Assembly: GCA_041676705.1 (NCBI GenBank)
Contig: JBAYRL010000001.1
Span: 124,001-188,000 of the forward strand
DNA: 64,000 nucleotides
Direction of reading: 5' to 3'
From: Acidimicrobiia bacterium
Lineage (GTDB): Bacteria; Actinomycetota; Acidimicrobiia; Acidimicrobiales; SKKL01
Part shown: positions 43,761-50,930 of the stretch, in pieces
Numbering within the stretch: position 1 is the first letter of the stretch
Layout: each line of letters starts with the position of its first letter
Notes under the pieces: model-generated
Seen by the model: only the letters and a program-made list of their open reading frames with translations
The model's database searches: none
What the model was told of the DNA's origin: nothing
Made by a program: the position numbers and the translations under genes

Positions 43761-44220
43761 AGGCTCACTTGATGGTCGCGGTTTGCGAGTGGCTCTTGTC
43801 TGCGGACGTTTCAACGATCTAATCACCGAGCGCTTATTAGCAGGCGCTAAAGGAATGCTCCGCCGTCATGGTGTTGCCGCGGCCGATGTTCATGAGGTTT
43901 GGGTGCCAGGAGCATTTGAAATTCCATATGCTGCTGCCACCATCGCCAAAGCCGGTATTGCCGATGCCATCGTGGGCTTAGGCGCAGTGATCCGCGGTGC
44001 TACTGGTCATTATGACCAGGTTGCGAATCAGGTGGCCTCTGGTCTACAGAGCGTGTCACTAAGTTCCGGATTACCAGTGGTCTTTGGCGTCCTCACCGTA
44101 GACACTATTGAACAAGCCTTGGAACGTGCTGGTACTAAGGCTGGTAATAAAGGTGAAGAGTCGGCCCTGGTCGCAATTGAAATGGCCAACCTATCCCGCG
44201 CCATAGCTTCATCGGATTAA
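43702..44220 (+). CDS. ribH: 6,7-dimethyl-8-ribityllumazine synthase
   Basis: Penultimate step of riboflavin synthesis; forms hollow icosahedral or pentameric shells. The 172-residue product has GRFNDLITERLL, VPGAFEIPYAA, VIRGATGHYDQVA with the active-site His, and LTVDTIEQALERAG. The ATG at 43702 has an AGAGGG site 4-5 nt upstream but overlaps ribBA by 59 nt and adds about 17 residues beyond the usual N-terminus (VIEGSLDGRG); a GTG at 43744 or 43753 would be closer to family length. Confidence 0.93.
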   Translation: MTNQKQAPATNQSWVPAVIEGSLDGRGLRVALVCGRFNDLITERLLAGAKGMLRRHGVAAADVHEVWVPGAFEIPYAAATIAKAGIADAIVGLGAVIRGATGHYDQVANQVASGLQSVSLSSGLPVVFGVLTVDTIEQALERAGTKAGNKGEESALVAIEMANLSRAIASSD

Positions 44221-44223
44221 GCG

Positions 44224-44433
44224 ATGGAACCTCGTCACGGACAGGTGGCCAGTTTCGATAATCAAGCTGGATACGGCGAACTTATCGACAATCTCGGAAA
44301 TTCTTGGTTCTTCCACTGCACCGCCATACTCGATGGCAGCCGAACCATTAGCGTGGACAAGTCGGTAACGTTCCGCTTAGTTGCCGGTCGCGTGGGGCGC
44401 TGGGAAGCGGCTGAAGTTCAACCGCTTGGTTAG
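44224..44433 (+). CDS. Cold-shock-domain-like protein
   Basis: A 69-residue protein with a cold-shock OB-fold pattern: GQVASFDNQAGYGELIDN, then WFFHCTAILDGSRTISVDK. The FHCT and DGSRTI motifs are those of a divergent actinobacterial cold-shock-like family rather than of classical CspA, whose RNP1 motif (KGFGFI) is replaced by AGYGEL. It is probably a nucleic-acid-binding protein. It starts 3 nt after ribH. Confidence 0.75.
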   Translation: MEPRHGQVASFDNQAGYGELIDNLGNSWFFHCTAILDGSRTISVDKSVTFRLVAGRVGRWEAAEVQPLG

Positions 44434-44439
44434 CTAAGG

Positions 44440-44467
44440 GCGCTAAGCGCTGAATGCGCTAAGTGCT
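44440..44467. repeat. Two-copy tandem repeat, possible bidirectional terminator
   Basis: GCGCTAAGCGCT (44440-44451) and GCGCTAAGTGCT (44456-44467) repeat with a 16-bp period in the gap between two convergent genes, reaching the stop of the minus-strand gene. It could act as a weak terminator or be chance. Confidence 0.35.
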
Positions 44468-44927
44468 AATCATCATCGGCGTTTCTTAGCGCCGCACTAA
44501 CCTGCACAAAGGCCATTTGTATCTGGGCCATAGCGTCATTAAGTGTCGATTCGTCGGCGTCGGTTTGGCCCCGCACCACTTCGACTAAGGCCACCAGGGC
44601 ATCAATGGCCAGCTTTGCTTCGGTCAGATTGGGCTCAGGTGCCGAGAGGTGGATGGCCGCTAGTTCGTAGAGGCCCATGGCATGGTTAGCAATGATGCTG
44701 GCGGCTGGGGTTTCCATCATCCGGCCGCGTGCTTCGGTTAGCTCGGCCCACATTTGTACCGTATTGACCTGGTCTTCTTCCGACATGGCGGTAAAGGTGG
44801 CCAGATCTTCATCAGACAATGTGGCTAAAAATTCCCGGGTGGCGTCGCTTTGATCCGAGGCTTTGTTATGACTGTCGTCATTGCCTTTGTCGATTGGGTG
44901 CTCGCCGTCTGGGGTCCAAATGGTCAT
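44466..44927 (-). CDS. DUF1844 family protein
   Basis: A 153-residue soluble, acidic, all-helical protein. Its C-terminal half (NHAMGLYELAAIHL, PNLTEAKLAIDALVALVEVVRGQT, then LNDAMAQIQMAFVQVS) fits DUF1844, a family of unknown function often encoded divergent from infC in actinobacteria, as here. The N-terminal 40 residues are polar and probably disordered. It is transcribed away from the infC leader, with which it shares the intergenic region. Confidence 0.75.
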   Translation of the reverse strand: MTIWTPDGEHPIDKGNDDSHNKASDQSDATREFLATLSDEDLATFTAMSEEDQVNTVQMWAELTEARGRMMETPAASIIANHAMGLYELAAIHLSAPEPNLTEAKLAIDALVALVEVVRGQTDADESTLNDAMAQIQMAFVQVSAALRNADDD

Positions 44928-44968
44928 AAAATAAAAGGCCTTGTTGGTGGTTGGTTTCTGATTGAACG

Positions 44969-44997
44969 TGGTTGTTTTCAGCGTTCTCTGATACTCT
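44969..44997 (+). promoter_or_regulatory. Candidate infC promoter
   Basis: TGGTTG (44969-44974) and TACTCT (44992-44997) are spaced by 17 nt. The -35 match is weak. Transcription from about 45004 would give a leader of some 240 nt before infC. Confidence 0.35.
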
Positions 44998-45122
44998 GGA
45001 ACGCAAATCTAAAGAGGAAAGTGGGGCTCGGCTCCCACCTGGCCACCAGAGTACTCGCTTCTGAGCCTCTAACAGTGAGCCCAGGTCGATTGATTCGGCG
45101 CAACTTCAATAGTTGTGTTCGC

Positions 45123-45155
45123 GGACGTCGGCTTTCCGACGTCCTTTGCTTTTTT
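45123..45155 (+). terminator. Intrinsic terminator in the infC leader
   Basis: GGACGTCGG (45123-45131), a CTTT loop and CCGACGTCC (45136-45144) form a perfect 9-bp stem, followed by TTTGCTTTTTT. It lies 90 nt before infC and after any plausible promoter, so it is an attenuator rather than an end-of-gene terminator. Confidence 0.8.
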
Positions 45156-45217
45156 GGCCCTCGCGGTTGAAATGCAAAGTTTGGCAAATGTCCGCTATAC
45201 GCAATACAAGAGAGGAA

Positions 45218-45238
45218 ATGCGTATCAATGAGGAGTGA
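45218..45238 (+). other. Six-codon upstream reading frame before infC
   Basis: ATG CGT ATC AAT GAG GAG TGA encodes M-R-I-N-E-E and ends 6 nt before the presumed infC start, in the same frame as infC. A purine-rich GAGAGG precedes it by only 2 nt, so initiation would be poor. It could allow reinitiation at infC, or be chance. Confidence 0.3.
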
Positions 45239-45244
45239 ACGGCG

Positions 45245-45835
45245 ATAGCAGCGCCAAATACAAACGAGCCAAGGATTAACGAGCGCATTCGTGCTCGTGA
45301 AGTGCGTTTGGTAGCCCCCGATGGAGAACAAATCGGAATCAAACCACTTCCCGAGGCCCTGGCAATGGCCCGGGCGTTAGAACTTGACTTGGTAGAAGTG
45401 GCCGACCGCGCTAACCCCCCAGTCTGTCGAATAATGGACTATGGGAAGTACAAGTACGAAGCGGCTCAACGCGCTAAAGATTCGCGGCGTAAGAGCACCA
45501 ACGTCGTGGTGAAGGAAATGAAGTATCGGCCAAAAATCGGCCAAGGCGACTTCGATACCAAAACCCGCAAAGTTGGCAGCTTCTTAGATGAAGGCCACAA
45601 GGTTAAAGTCACGATCATGTTCCGAGGTCGTGAGATGCAACACCCCGAGCTGGGCCGCAAGATCTTGGAAGATATTGCTGAAGCAGTAGTAGAGCACGGC
45701 CGTGTCGAAGTGTTTCCAAAACTAGATGGACGCAACATGATTATGGTTTTGGCACCCGATAAAAAGGCTCAAGCAGCAGCTGCAAAACGCCAGTCCGAAG
45801 ACGCATCAGAAGAAGCGCCGCCAGAAGCTAACTAG
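45245..45835 (+). CDS. infC: Translation initiation factor IF-3, apparent ATA start
   Basis: Binds the 30S subunit and proofreads start-codon pairing. The 196-residue product has PRINERIRAREVRLV, PDGEQIGI, DLDLVEVADRANPPVCRIMDYGKYKYE, and the C-terminal domain KVKVTIMFRGREM. The conserved N-terminus starts well upstream of the first GTG (45302). The frame is open only back to a TGA at 45236, and the best codon in that stretch is ATA 45245, with AGGAG (45231-45235) 9 nt upstream. IF-3 genes elsewhere use AUU-type starts for autoregulation. The exact start is inferred. Confidence 0.93.
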   Translation: MAAPNTNEPRINERIRAREVRLVAPDGEQIGIKPLPEALAMARALELDLVEVADRANPPVCRIMDYGKYKYEAAQRAKDSRRKSTNVVVKEMKYRPKIGQGDFDTKTRKVGSFLDEGHKVKVTIMFRGREMQHPELGRKILEDIAEAVVEHGRVEVFPKLDGRNMIMVLAPDKKAQAAAAKRQSEDASEEAPPEAN

Positions 45836-45880
45836 CGGCACCATTGCCTAACTTGGCAACACAAATTCGATTCACACCGA

Positions 45881-45912
45881 CCAAAGCTTTTTGTTATATC
45901 TGAAAGCTTTGG
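45881..45912 (+). promoter_or_regulatory. Perfect hairpin in the infC-rpmI gap
   Basis: CCAAAGCTTT (45881-45890) and AAAGCTTTGG (45903-45912) form a 10-bp perfect stem around a 12-nt AU-rich loop, 19 nt before the rpmI ATG. It may be an operator for ribosomal protein L20, which is known to autoregulate this operon in E. coli and Bacillus. It has no U-tract and is not a terminator. Confidence 0.55.
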
Positions 45913-45931
45913 CACAACTATTGAGGTACCT

Positions 45932-46129
45932 ATGCCAAAAATGAAGACCCACCGGGGTGCGGCCAAGCGTTTCAAGGTCACCGGCACGGGCAAAATCATG
46001 CGCCGTAAAGCCTTCCGGTCGCACATCCTTGAAAAGAAGTCACCCGCTCGCAAGCGCCGTTTGGCCAGCGAGGCCGAAGTAACTGGCGGCGACGCCAACC
46101 ACGTCAAGCGCCAGCTCGGCCTGCGCTAA
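45932..46129 (+). CDS. rpmI: 50S ribosomal protein L35
   Basis: Small basic large-subunit protein. The 65-residue product has the full family pattern MPKMKTHRGAAKRFKVTGTGKI and HILEKKSPARKRRL. A GAGGT site lies 5 nt before the ATG. It sits between infC and rplT as in nearly all bacteria. Confidence 0.97.
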   Translation: MPKMKTHRGAAKRFKVTGTGKIMRRKAFRSHILEKKSPARKRRLASEAEVTGGDANHVKRQLGLR

Positions 46130-46178
46130 TTCGTCCTTTATTCATAAGTATTATTTCCCCTCTTGAAAGGAGCGCTTC

Positions 46179-46550
46179 ATGGCCAGAGTAAAACGCGGCG
46201 TAGCAAGCAAGAAACACCGTAAGGCCACGCTCGAGCGTGCCAAGGGTTACTACGGCAACAAGAGTCGCTCGTATCGCGCCGCCAACGAGCAGGTTATGCA
46301 CTCGTTGCAGTATGCATTCCGCGATCGCCGTGCCCGTAAAGGCGATTTCCGCAAACTGTGGATTCAGCGCATTAACGCGGCGTGCCGCATGAACGACATC
46401 AGCTATAGCCGGTTCATTGCCGGTCTGCGCGAGGCTGGCGTCGAAGTTGACCGTAAGGCCTTGGCCGATTTAGCGGTCACCGACTCGGCTGCCTTCGCGG
46501 CGCTGGTTGAAACAGCACGTAGCGGTCTCAATAGCGCTGTCGCTTCTTAG
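46179..46550 (+). CDS. rplT: 50S ribosomal protein L20
   Basis: Large-subunit assembly protein and known autoregulator of its operon. The 123-residue product has MARVKRGVASKKHRKATLERAKGYYGNKSR (given here as two joined blocks: MARVKRGVASKKHRK and AKGYYGNKSR), RDRRARKGDFRKLWI and INAACRMNDISYSRFIAGL. GAAAGGAG lies 7 nt before the ATG. Its C-terminal half is the RNA-binding part that would contact a leader operator. Confidence 0.97.
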   Translation: MARVKRGVASKKHRKATLERAKGYYGNKSRSYRAANEQVMHSLQYAFRDRRARKGDFRKLWIQRINAACRMNDISYSRFIAGLREAGVEVDRKALADLAVTDSAAFAALVETARSGLNSAVAS

Positions 46551-46567
46551 CGTATTTTATTAACCCG

Positions 46568-47395
46568 GTGAGCGGCCTCGTCGCCCAGAACCCACAGATT
46601 CGTCGTCTGCGGCGCCTTGCACGGCGCCGCAGAGCGCGTCACGACGAAGGTTTGTATCTAATCGAGGGCCCAGTTTTGGTGCAAGAAGCCTTAGAGCAAG
46701 GAACCTTGTTTCAGGCTGTCTATTACGAGCCGCACCAAGAGTATGAGCTCTTGATCAAAGAACTTGGCGCTTGTGGCATTGCGACCTACGAAGTAAGTGC
46801 CGGGGTACTTTCTGGAATTACTGATTCGGTTAACCCGCGTCCAATCGTAGGGTTGGCTCATATTCGTGCTTCAGCGGTGGCCGATGTCGTCACTTTGGCA
46901 CGTGAATCTAAACGCCCACTTCTCGTGCTCGTTGATGTTCGTGATCCGGGCAACGTGGGCACTATCTTGCGTGCCGCAACCGCGTCGGGGGTAGCTGGCG
47001 TTGTCTGTTGTGTTGGCACTGTCGACCCCTGGGCACCAAAGGTTGCTCGTTCAGCCGCTGGATCACTGGAAACTATGGCCATCGCGACCGGAGTTAGCCC
47101 AAATGAGTTATTACCGCTACTTGCTAGCCAGGGCATACCCACCTTGGCCACGGTTCCCGATGAGGGAAGCTTCTACTTCCAGATTTCATTGGTTGGTTCA
47201 GTAGCTATTGTTCTTGGAAACGAGGCGCATGGGCTGGACAGCGAGGTGTTGAGCCAAGTTGATTCGCTGGTCACTATTCCCATGGAAAACAACGCCGAAT
47301 CATTAAATGTGGCCATGGCGGCATCGGTGTTATGTTTCGAAGCCCAACGGCAACGTTTAACTTCGGGTGCTACACGCGACGTGGCCTCCGCCTAA
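46568..47395 (+). CDS. TrmH/SpoU family RNA 2'-O-methyltransferase
   Basis: SAM-dependent ribose methyltransferase of the SPOUT superfamily, probably acting on rRNA (RlmB/TsnR-like). The 275-residue protein has an N-terminal substrate-binding domain (LIEGPVLVQEALEQG) and the knotted catalytic domain with DVRDPGNVGTILRAA, the LGNEAHGL motif and IPMENNAESLNVAMAASVL. The start is GTG, 17 nt after rplT. The rplT-methyltransferase-pheS order is common in actinobacteria. The precise target nucleotide cannot be read from the sequence. Confidence 0.9.
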   Translation: MSGLVAQNPQIRRLRRLARRRRARHDEGLYLIEGPVLVQEALEQGTLFQAVYYEPHQEYELLIKELGACGIATYEVSAGVLSGITDSVNPRPIVGLAHIRASAVADVVTLARESKRPLLVLVDVRDPGNVGTILRAATASGVAGVVCCVGTVDPWAPKVARSAAGSLETMAIATGVSPNELLPLLASQGIPTLATVPDEGSFYFQISLVGSVAIVLGNEAHGLDSEVLSQVDSLVTIPMENNAESLNVAMAASVLCFEAQRQRLTSGATRDVASA

Positions 47396-47457
47396 GTTGG
47401 TTTGGTGCATCAAGCGCAATTTGGCGCTATTCCGCCGTGTGACAAGGTGACCTAAAG

Positions 47458-48489
47458 ATGATGAACGAACTGGACGAACTCTTAACCCAAAGCGAAGATT
47501 TGCTGCACCAGGTTGATACTTTGAAGGCACTGGGCGAGCTAGAAGCCAAACTGTTGGGCAAGCGCTCAAGCCTGGTGAAGGCCAAAGCCTCACTTGGCGC
47601 GTTGCCAGTAGACCAAAGACGAGATGCTGGTCGACGTATAAACGAGGTGCGAACGCTACTGGAAGGTCGTATTGGCGAGCGGCGCCAAGTGCTTGAAGCG
47701 GAAGCTCGCCTAGAGCGTTTAGAAGCGGAACGCCTTGACTTAACTGAAGTGATTGGCGCCAATGAGTTGGGTCATTTGCACCTGGTCACTCAAACTCACC
47801 AGGAACTGGAAGACGTTTTTGTTGGCATGGGTTTCACGGTGGCGGAAGGGCCCGAGATTGAGACTGAATGGTACAACTTTGGTGCCCTCAACTTCCCGCC
47901 TGGGCATCCAGCGCGTGCCATGTACGACACGCTTTACGTTGAGTTTGGCGAACCTGAATCGACTTTGTTGCGCACCCATGTATCACCGGTGCAAATGCGG
48001 GTGCTGGAACAGAATGAGCCACCAATTTATGTGGTGTGTCCGGGCCGCGTTTATCGCTCCGACACACCCGACGCCAGCCACATGCCAGTGTTCCACCAAA
48101 TCGAAGGTTTGGTAGTCGATCGCAATATTTCGATGGCTGACTTGGCGGGCACCCTCGAAGCTTTTACGACTGCTTACTTCGGTGGCGCTATCCACGCTCG
48201 ATTGCGGCCCTCGTATTTTCCTTTTACTGAGCCATCTGCTGAGTTTGATATAACCTGCACGATTTGTTCCGGCGATGGCTGTCAGACTTGCAAGCGAACT
48301 GGCTGGATTGAACTTGGGGGCTGCGGCATGGTCCACCCCAATGTGTTACGAAACGGCGGGTTAGACTCCGAAGAGTATTCTGGGTTTGCCTTTGGTTTCG
48401 GCACCGACCGCTTGTCTCTCATGCGTCACGGTATTAGCGACCTTAGAGATATGTTCACAAACGACATCCGATTCTTGGAACAGTTCTAG
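47458..48489 (+). CDS. pheS: Phenylalanyl-tRNA synthetase alpha chain
   Basis: Catalytic subunit of the alpha2-beta2 enzyme. The 343-residue product has the N-terminal coiled coil (about 1-95, with GKRSSLVKAKASLGALP), motif 2 in RVYRSDTPDASHMPVFHQIEG and motif 3 in GFAFGFGTDRLSLMRHGI. Two adjacent ATG codons could start it (47458 or 47461); AAGGTGA lies about 11 nt upstream. It is followed by pheT. Confidence 0.96.
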   Translation: MMNELDELLTQSEDLLHQVDTLKALGELEAKLLGKRSSLVKAKASLGALPVDQRRDAGRRINEVRTLLEGRIGERRQVLEAEARLERLEAERLDLTEVIGANELGHLHLVTQTHQELEDVFVGMGFTVAEGPEIETEWYNFGALNFPPGHPARAMYDTLYVEFGEPESTLLRTHVSPVQMRVLEQNEPPIYVVCPGRVYRSDTPDASHMPVFHQIEGLVVDRNISMADLAGTLEAFTTAYFGGAIHARLRPSYFPFTEPSAEFDITCTICSGDGCQTCKRTGWIELGGCGMVHPNVLRNGGLDSEEYSGFAFGFGTDRLSLMRHGISDLRDMFTNDIRFLEQF

Positions 48490-48539
48490 CCCGTGTCGAT
48501 TTCAGTTCGATCGTTATTTTCATCTCCTGAGGTTTCGAA

Positions 48540-50891
48540 ATGAAGGTGTTGCATTCATGGCTCCGCGAGTTCGCGCCCATTCCTGAGAATCCAGATCTGG
48601 TTGCCCAGGCATTAAATGAGTTGGGAACTGCGGTTGAGTCACAAGAAAACCTGGGGGCTGATCTCGACGGCATTGTGGTGGCCAAGGTTTTGAACCTGCG
48701 GAAGCATCCCGAGGCAGATCGAATTCAGCTAGTAGACGTGGATATGGGTGACGGTGAGGCGCTTCAGATTGCCTGTGGGGCCTTCAACATGGCGGTCGGT
48801 GATTTAGTCCCGTTGGCCACCCTTGGCACTGTCATGCCAAATGGTATGGAGATCGCCCGACGCAAAATGCGAGGCGAATGGTCAAATGGCATGTTGTGTT
48901 CGGGTAGCGAGTTGGGGCTCGGTGATGATCACAGCGGCATAATGGTGCTGCCAAGCTCCGCGGAAATTGGTACCGATGTGAAGGTGGCGCTCGGTATCGA
49001 AGCCGATGTGCTCTTCGACTTGGAAGTAAACCCCAACCGGCCCGATGCTATGTCAGTGGCGGGAATCGCCCGCGACCTGGCTGCTTGGTTCAAAATTCCA
49101 TTTTCGTTACCTAATCCGCGGGTGAATGCAACCTCAAGCAGCGAGGCGCTAGCGCCAACGGAAGTTTTGGCACCCGAACTCTGCGGTCGTTTTCTGACCC
49201 GAGTGTTTCGCAATGTCAAAGTGGGCGAATCACCTGATTGGCTGGCTAAACGCCTGCTAGCGCTGGGTATGCGCCCGATAAATTCGTTGGTCGACATTTC
49301 AAACTATGTGATGTTGGAGTTGGGCCAACCGAATCACCCTTACGACCTGGCGCGTCTGGGTGGCGGTGGGCTGCGGGTGCGTCGCGCCCATGCTGGCGAA
49401 TCGATCGTAACTTTAGATGACCTCACACGTTCATTGACCGAGGCTGATCTTCTTATCACTGATCTCCATGATCGCCCCATGGGTATTGCCGGGGTGATGG
49501 GTGCCGAAGCGGCCGAGGTTAGCGGTAACACCACCGACGTTCTTTTAGAAATGGCCTGGTTTGACCCCATCAGTGTGGCTCAGACCTCTCGACGATTAGG
49601 GTTACGCACCGAGGCTTCGGCACGATTTGAAAAGGGCACCGACCCTAATATGGTCGAGCTAGCGGCCCTTCGTTTTGCTGAACTTTTGGGCGATGGTGGC
49701 GAACTTCTCGACGAAGTTGGTGATGTCGTTGGTGCGTTGCCAACGCGGGAGCGAGTAGAGGTTCGCACCAGCCGTGTGAACCAGGTCCTTGGAACACAGC
49801 TATCAACAGCCACGATTTCTGAGCTAATTACGCCCATTGGTTTTGCCAACGAAGCGCTTGATGGTGAGCGCCTTTCGGTACAGATTCCAAGCTGGAGGCC
49901 TGATTCTTCCAGTGAGATCGATGTAGTCGAAGAGATTGCACGGATGTATGGCTATTCAAAGATTGAACGTACCGTGCCACGCTCTCCGATCAATGGTGGC
50001 CTGACCAAGCGTCAAAGAGACGTGCGTCTGGTTCGAAATGCGATGGTCGGTTTGGGGTTCAGCGAAGTCATGCCGATACCGTTTCTCGCCCCCGGAGACC
50101 TGGAAGCAGCGAAACTCAGCGACGAGCCGATCATGGTTGCGAACCCCCTGGTAGCCGAAGAATCGGTAATGCGAACGTCTCTATTGCCTGGCTTAGCCAA
50201 GGTTTTGTCCTACAACGCGTCTCACCGCCGTGGCGACATTGCGGTATTTGAGATTGGTCACGTGTTCAATCGGCCCACTAATCGCAACGCCGAACTACCC
50301 CTCGAGACAGAACGTTTGGCCATGGCTATGGGGGCACAAGAAGCTCCTAGTGTGGTGAAGATTTGGCGCGGCTTAGCCTCACACTTGGGTATTGCTTTTT
50401 CGCTAGAGTCAGCTTCAGTCCCTGGACTCCACCCAACCCGCAGCGCCCAAATAGTGGTTCAAGACCAGGTAATTGGGATGATTGGTGAGGTCGACCCCGA
50501 CGTGCTGCGACATTATGAAGTTCCAGGTCGGGTAGCTTACGCCGATGTTGACCTAGATCAATTGCTGGCACGACGTTTGGCCACTCAGCAATATTTACCG
50601 GTCCGTTTATATCCTTCCAGCGACCTCGATTTGGCCTTTGAGCTTGATGACGACACACCGGCCTCAGCGCTAGAGGCGATTCTGCGCCGTAGCGCTGGTG
50701 AGCTGTTAGTTTCTCTGGAACTTTTTGATGTCTTTCGTGGCGGGTCAGTTCCAACCGGTCGTCGTTCACTGGCGTATCGACTACGTTTTCAAGCCGCCGA
50801 TCATACCTTGGGAGAGGCGGAGATTACCGAGCTGCGCACACGTATAATCCGCGCTGTAGAGCACCAACTTCCAGCAACTTTACGAAGCTAA
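48540..50891 (+). CDS. pheT: Phenylalanyl-tRNA synthetase beta chain
   Basis: Binds and edits tRNA-Phe. The 783-residue product has the N-terminal MKVLHSWLREFAPIPENP, a tRNA-binding OB domain (about 40-150), the B3/B4 editing domain (about 210-390, with RPINSLVDISNYVMLELGQP), the B5 domain (about 405-475), a catalytic-like core, and the C-terminal ferredoxin-fold anticodon-binding domain ending RIIRAVEHQLPATLRS. Length is normal. It has a TGAGG site and an ATG start. Confidence 0.96.
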   Translation: MKVLHSWLREFAPIPENPDLVAQALNELGTAVESQENLGADLDGIVVAKVLNLRKHPEADRIQLVDVDMGDGEALQIACGAFNMAVGDLVPLATLGTVMPNGMEIARRKMRGEWSNGMLCSGSELGLGDDHSGIMVLPSSAEIGTDVKVALGIEADVLFDLEVNPNRPDAMSVAGIARDLAAWFKIPFSLPNPRVNATSSSEALAPTEVLAPELCGRFLTRVFRNVKVGESPDWLAKRLLALGMRPINSLVDISNYVMLELGQPNHPYDLARLGGGGLRVRRAHAGESIVTLDDLTRSLTEADLLITDLHDRPMGIAGVMGAEAAEVSGNTTDVLLEMAWFDPISVAQTSRRLGLRTEASARFEKGTDPNMVELAALRFAELLGDGGELLDEVGDVVGALPTRERVEVRTSRVNQVLGTQLSTATISELITPIGFANEALDGERLSVQIPSWRPDSSSEIDVVEEIARMYGYSKIERTVPRSPINGGLTKRQRDVRLVRNAMVGLGFSEVMPIPFLAPGDLEAAKLSDEPIMVANPLVAEESVMRTSLLPGLAKVLSYNASHRRGDIAVFEIGHVFNRPTNRNAELPLETERLAMAMGAQEAPSVVKIWRGLASHLGIAFSLESASVPGLHPTRSAQIVVQDQVIGMIGEVDPDVLRHYEVPGRVAYADVDLDQLLARRLATQQYLPVRLYPSSDLDLAFELDDDTPASALEAILRRSAGELLVSLELFDVFRGGSVPTGRRSLAYRLRFQAADHTLGEAEITELRTRIIRAVEHQLPATLRS

Positions 50892-50895
50892 TACA

Positions 50896-50923
50896 TTGTG
50901 CATCGCGATGCACAGTGTATGCT
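50896..50923 (+). promoter_or_regulatory. Promoter of the arginine operon
   Basis: TTGTGC (50896-50901) and TATGCT (50918-50923) are spaced by 16 nt. The -10 ends 7 nt before the GTG at 50931, so the transcript is probably leaderless. The spacer is filled by the 18-bp palindrome at 50897-50914. Confidence 0.6.
50897..50914. promoter_or_regulatory. Putative ARG box (ArgR operator)
   Basis: TGTGCATCGCGATGCACA is a perfect 18-bp palindrome of the form nnTGCATnnnnATGCAnn, the size and layout of ArgR operators in other bacteria. It overlaps the -35 and spacer of the argC promoter, and argR is encoded in the same operon. A second box at the usual 2-3 bp spacing is not evident. Confidence 0.65.
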
Positions 50924-50930
50924 CAAGCTT

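Larger units (their letters stand above)
45003..45244 (+). promoter_or_regulatory. infC operon leader with alternative pairings
   Basis: This stretch between the DUF1844 gene and infC has no protein gene. It contains GTGGGG/CTCCCAC, GGGCTC (about 45023) with GAGCCC (about 45077), and ACCTGG with CCAGGT, mutually exclusive helices ahead of a strong terminator (45123-45155). Further on, ATACGCA (45197-45203) and TGCGTAT (45219-45225) form a hairpin ahead of the ribosome binding site. The layout suggests transcription attenuation of infC-rpmI-rplT. Confidence 0.55.
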
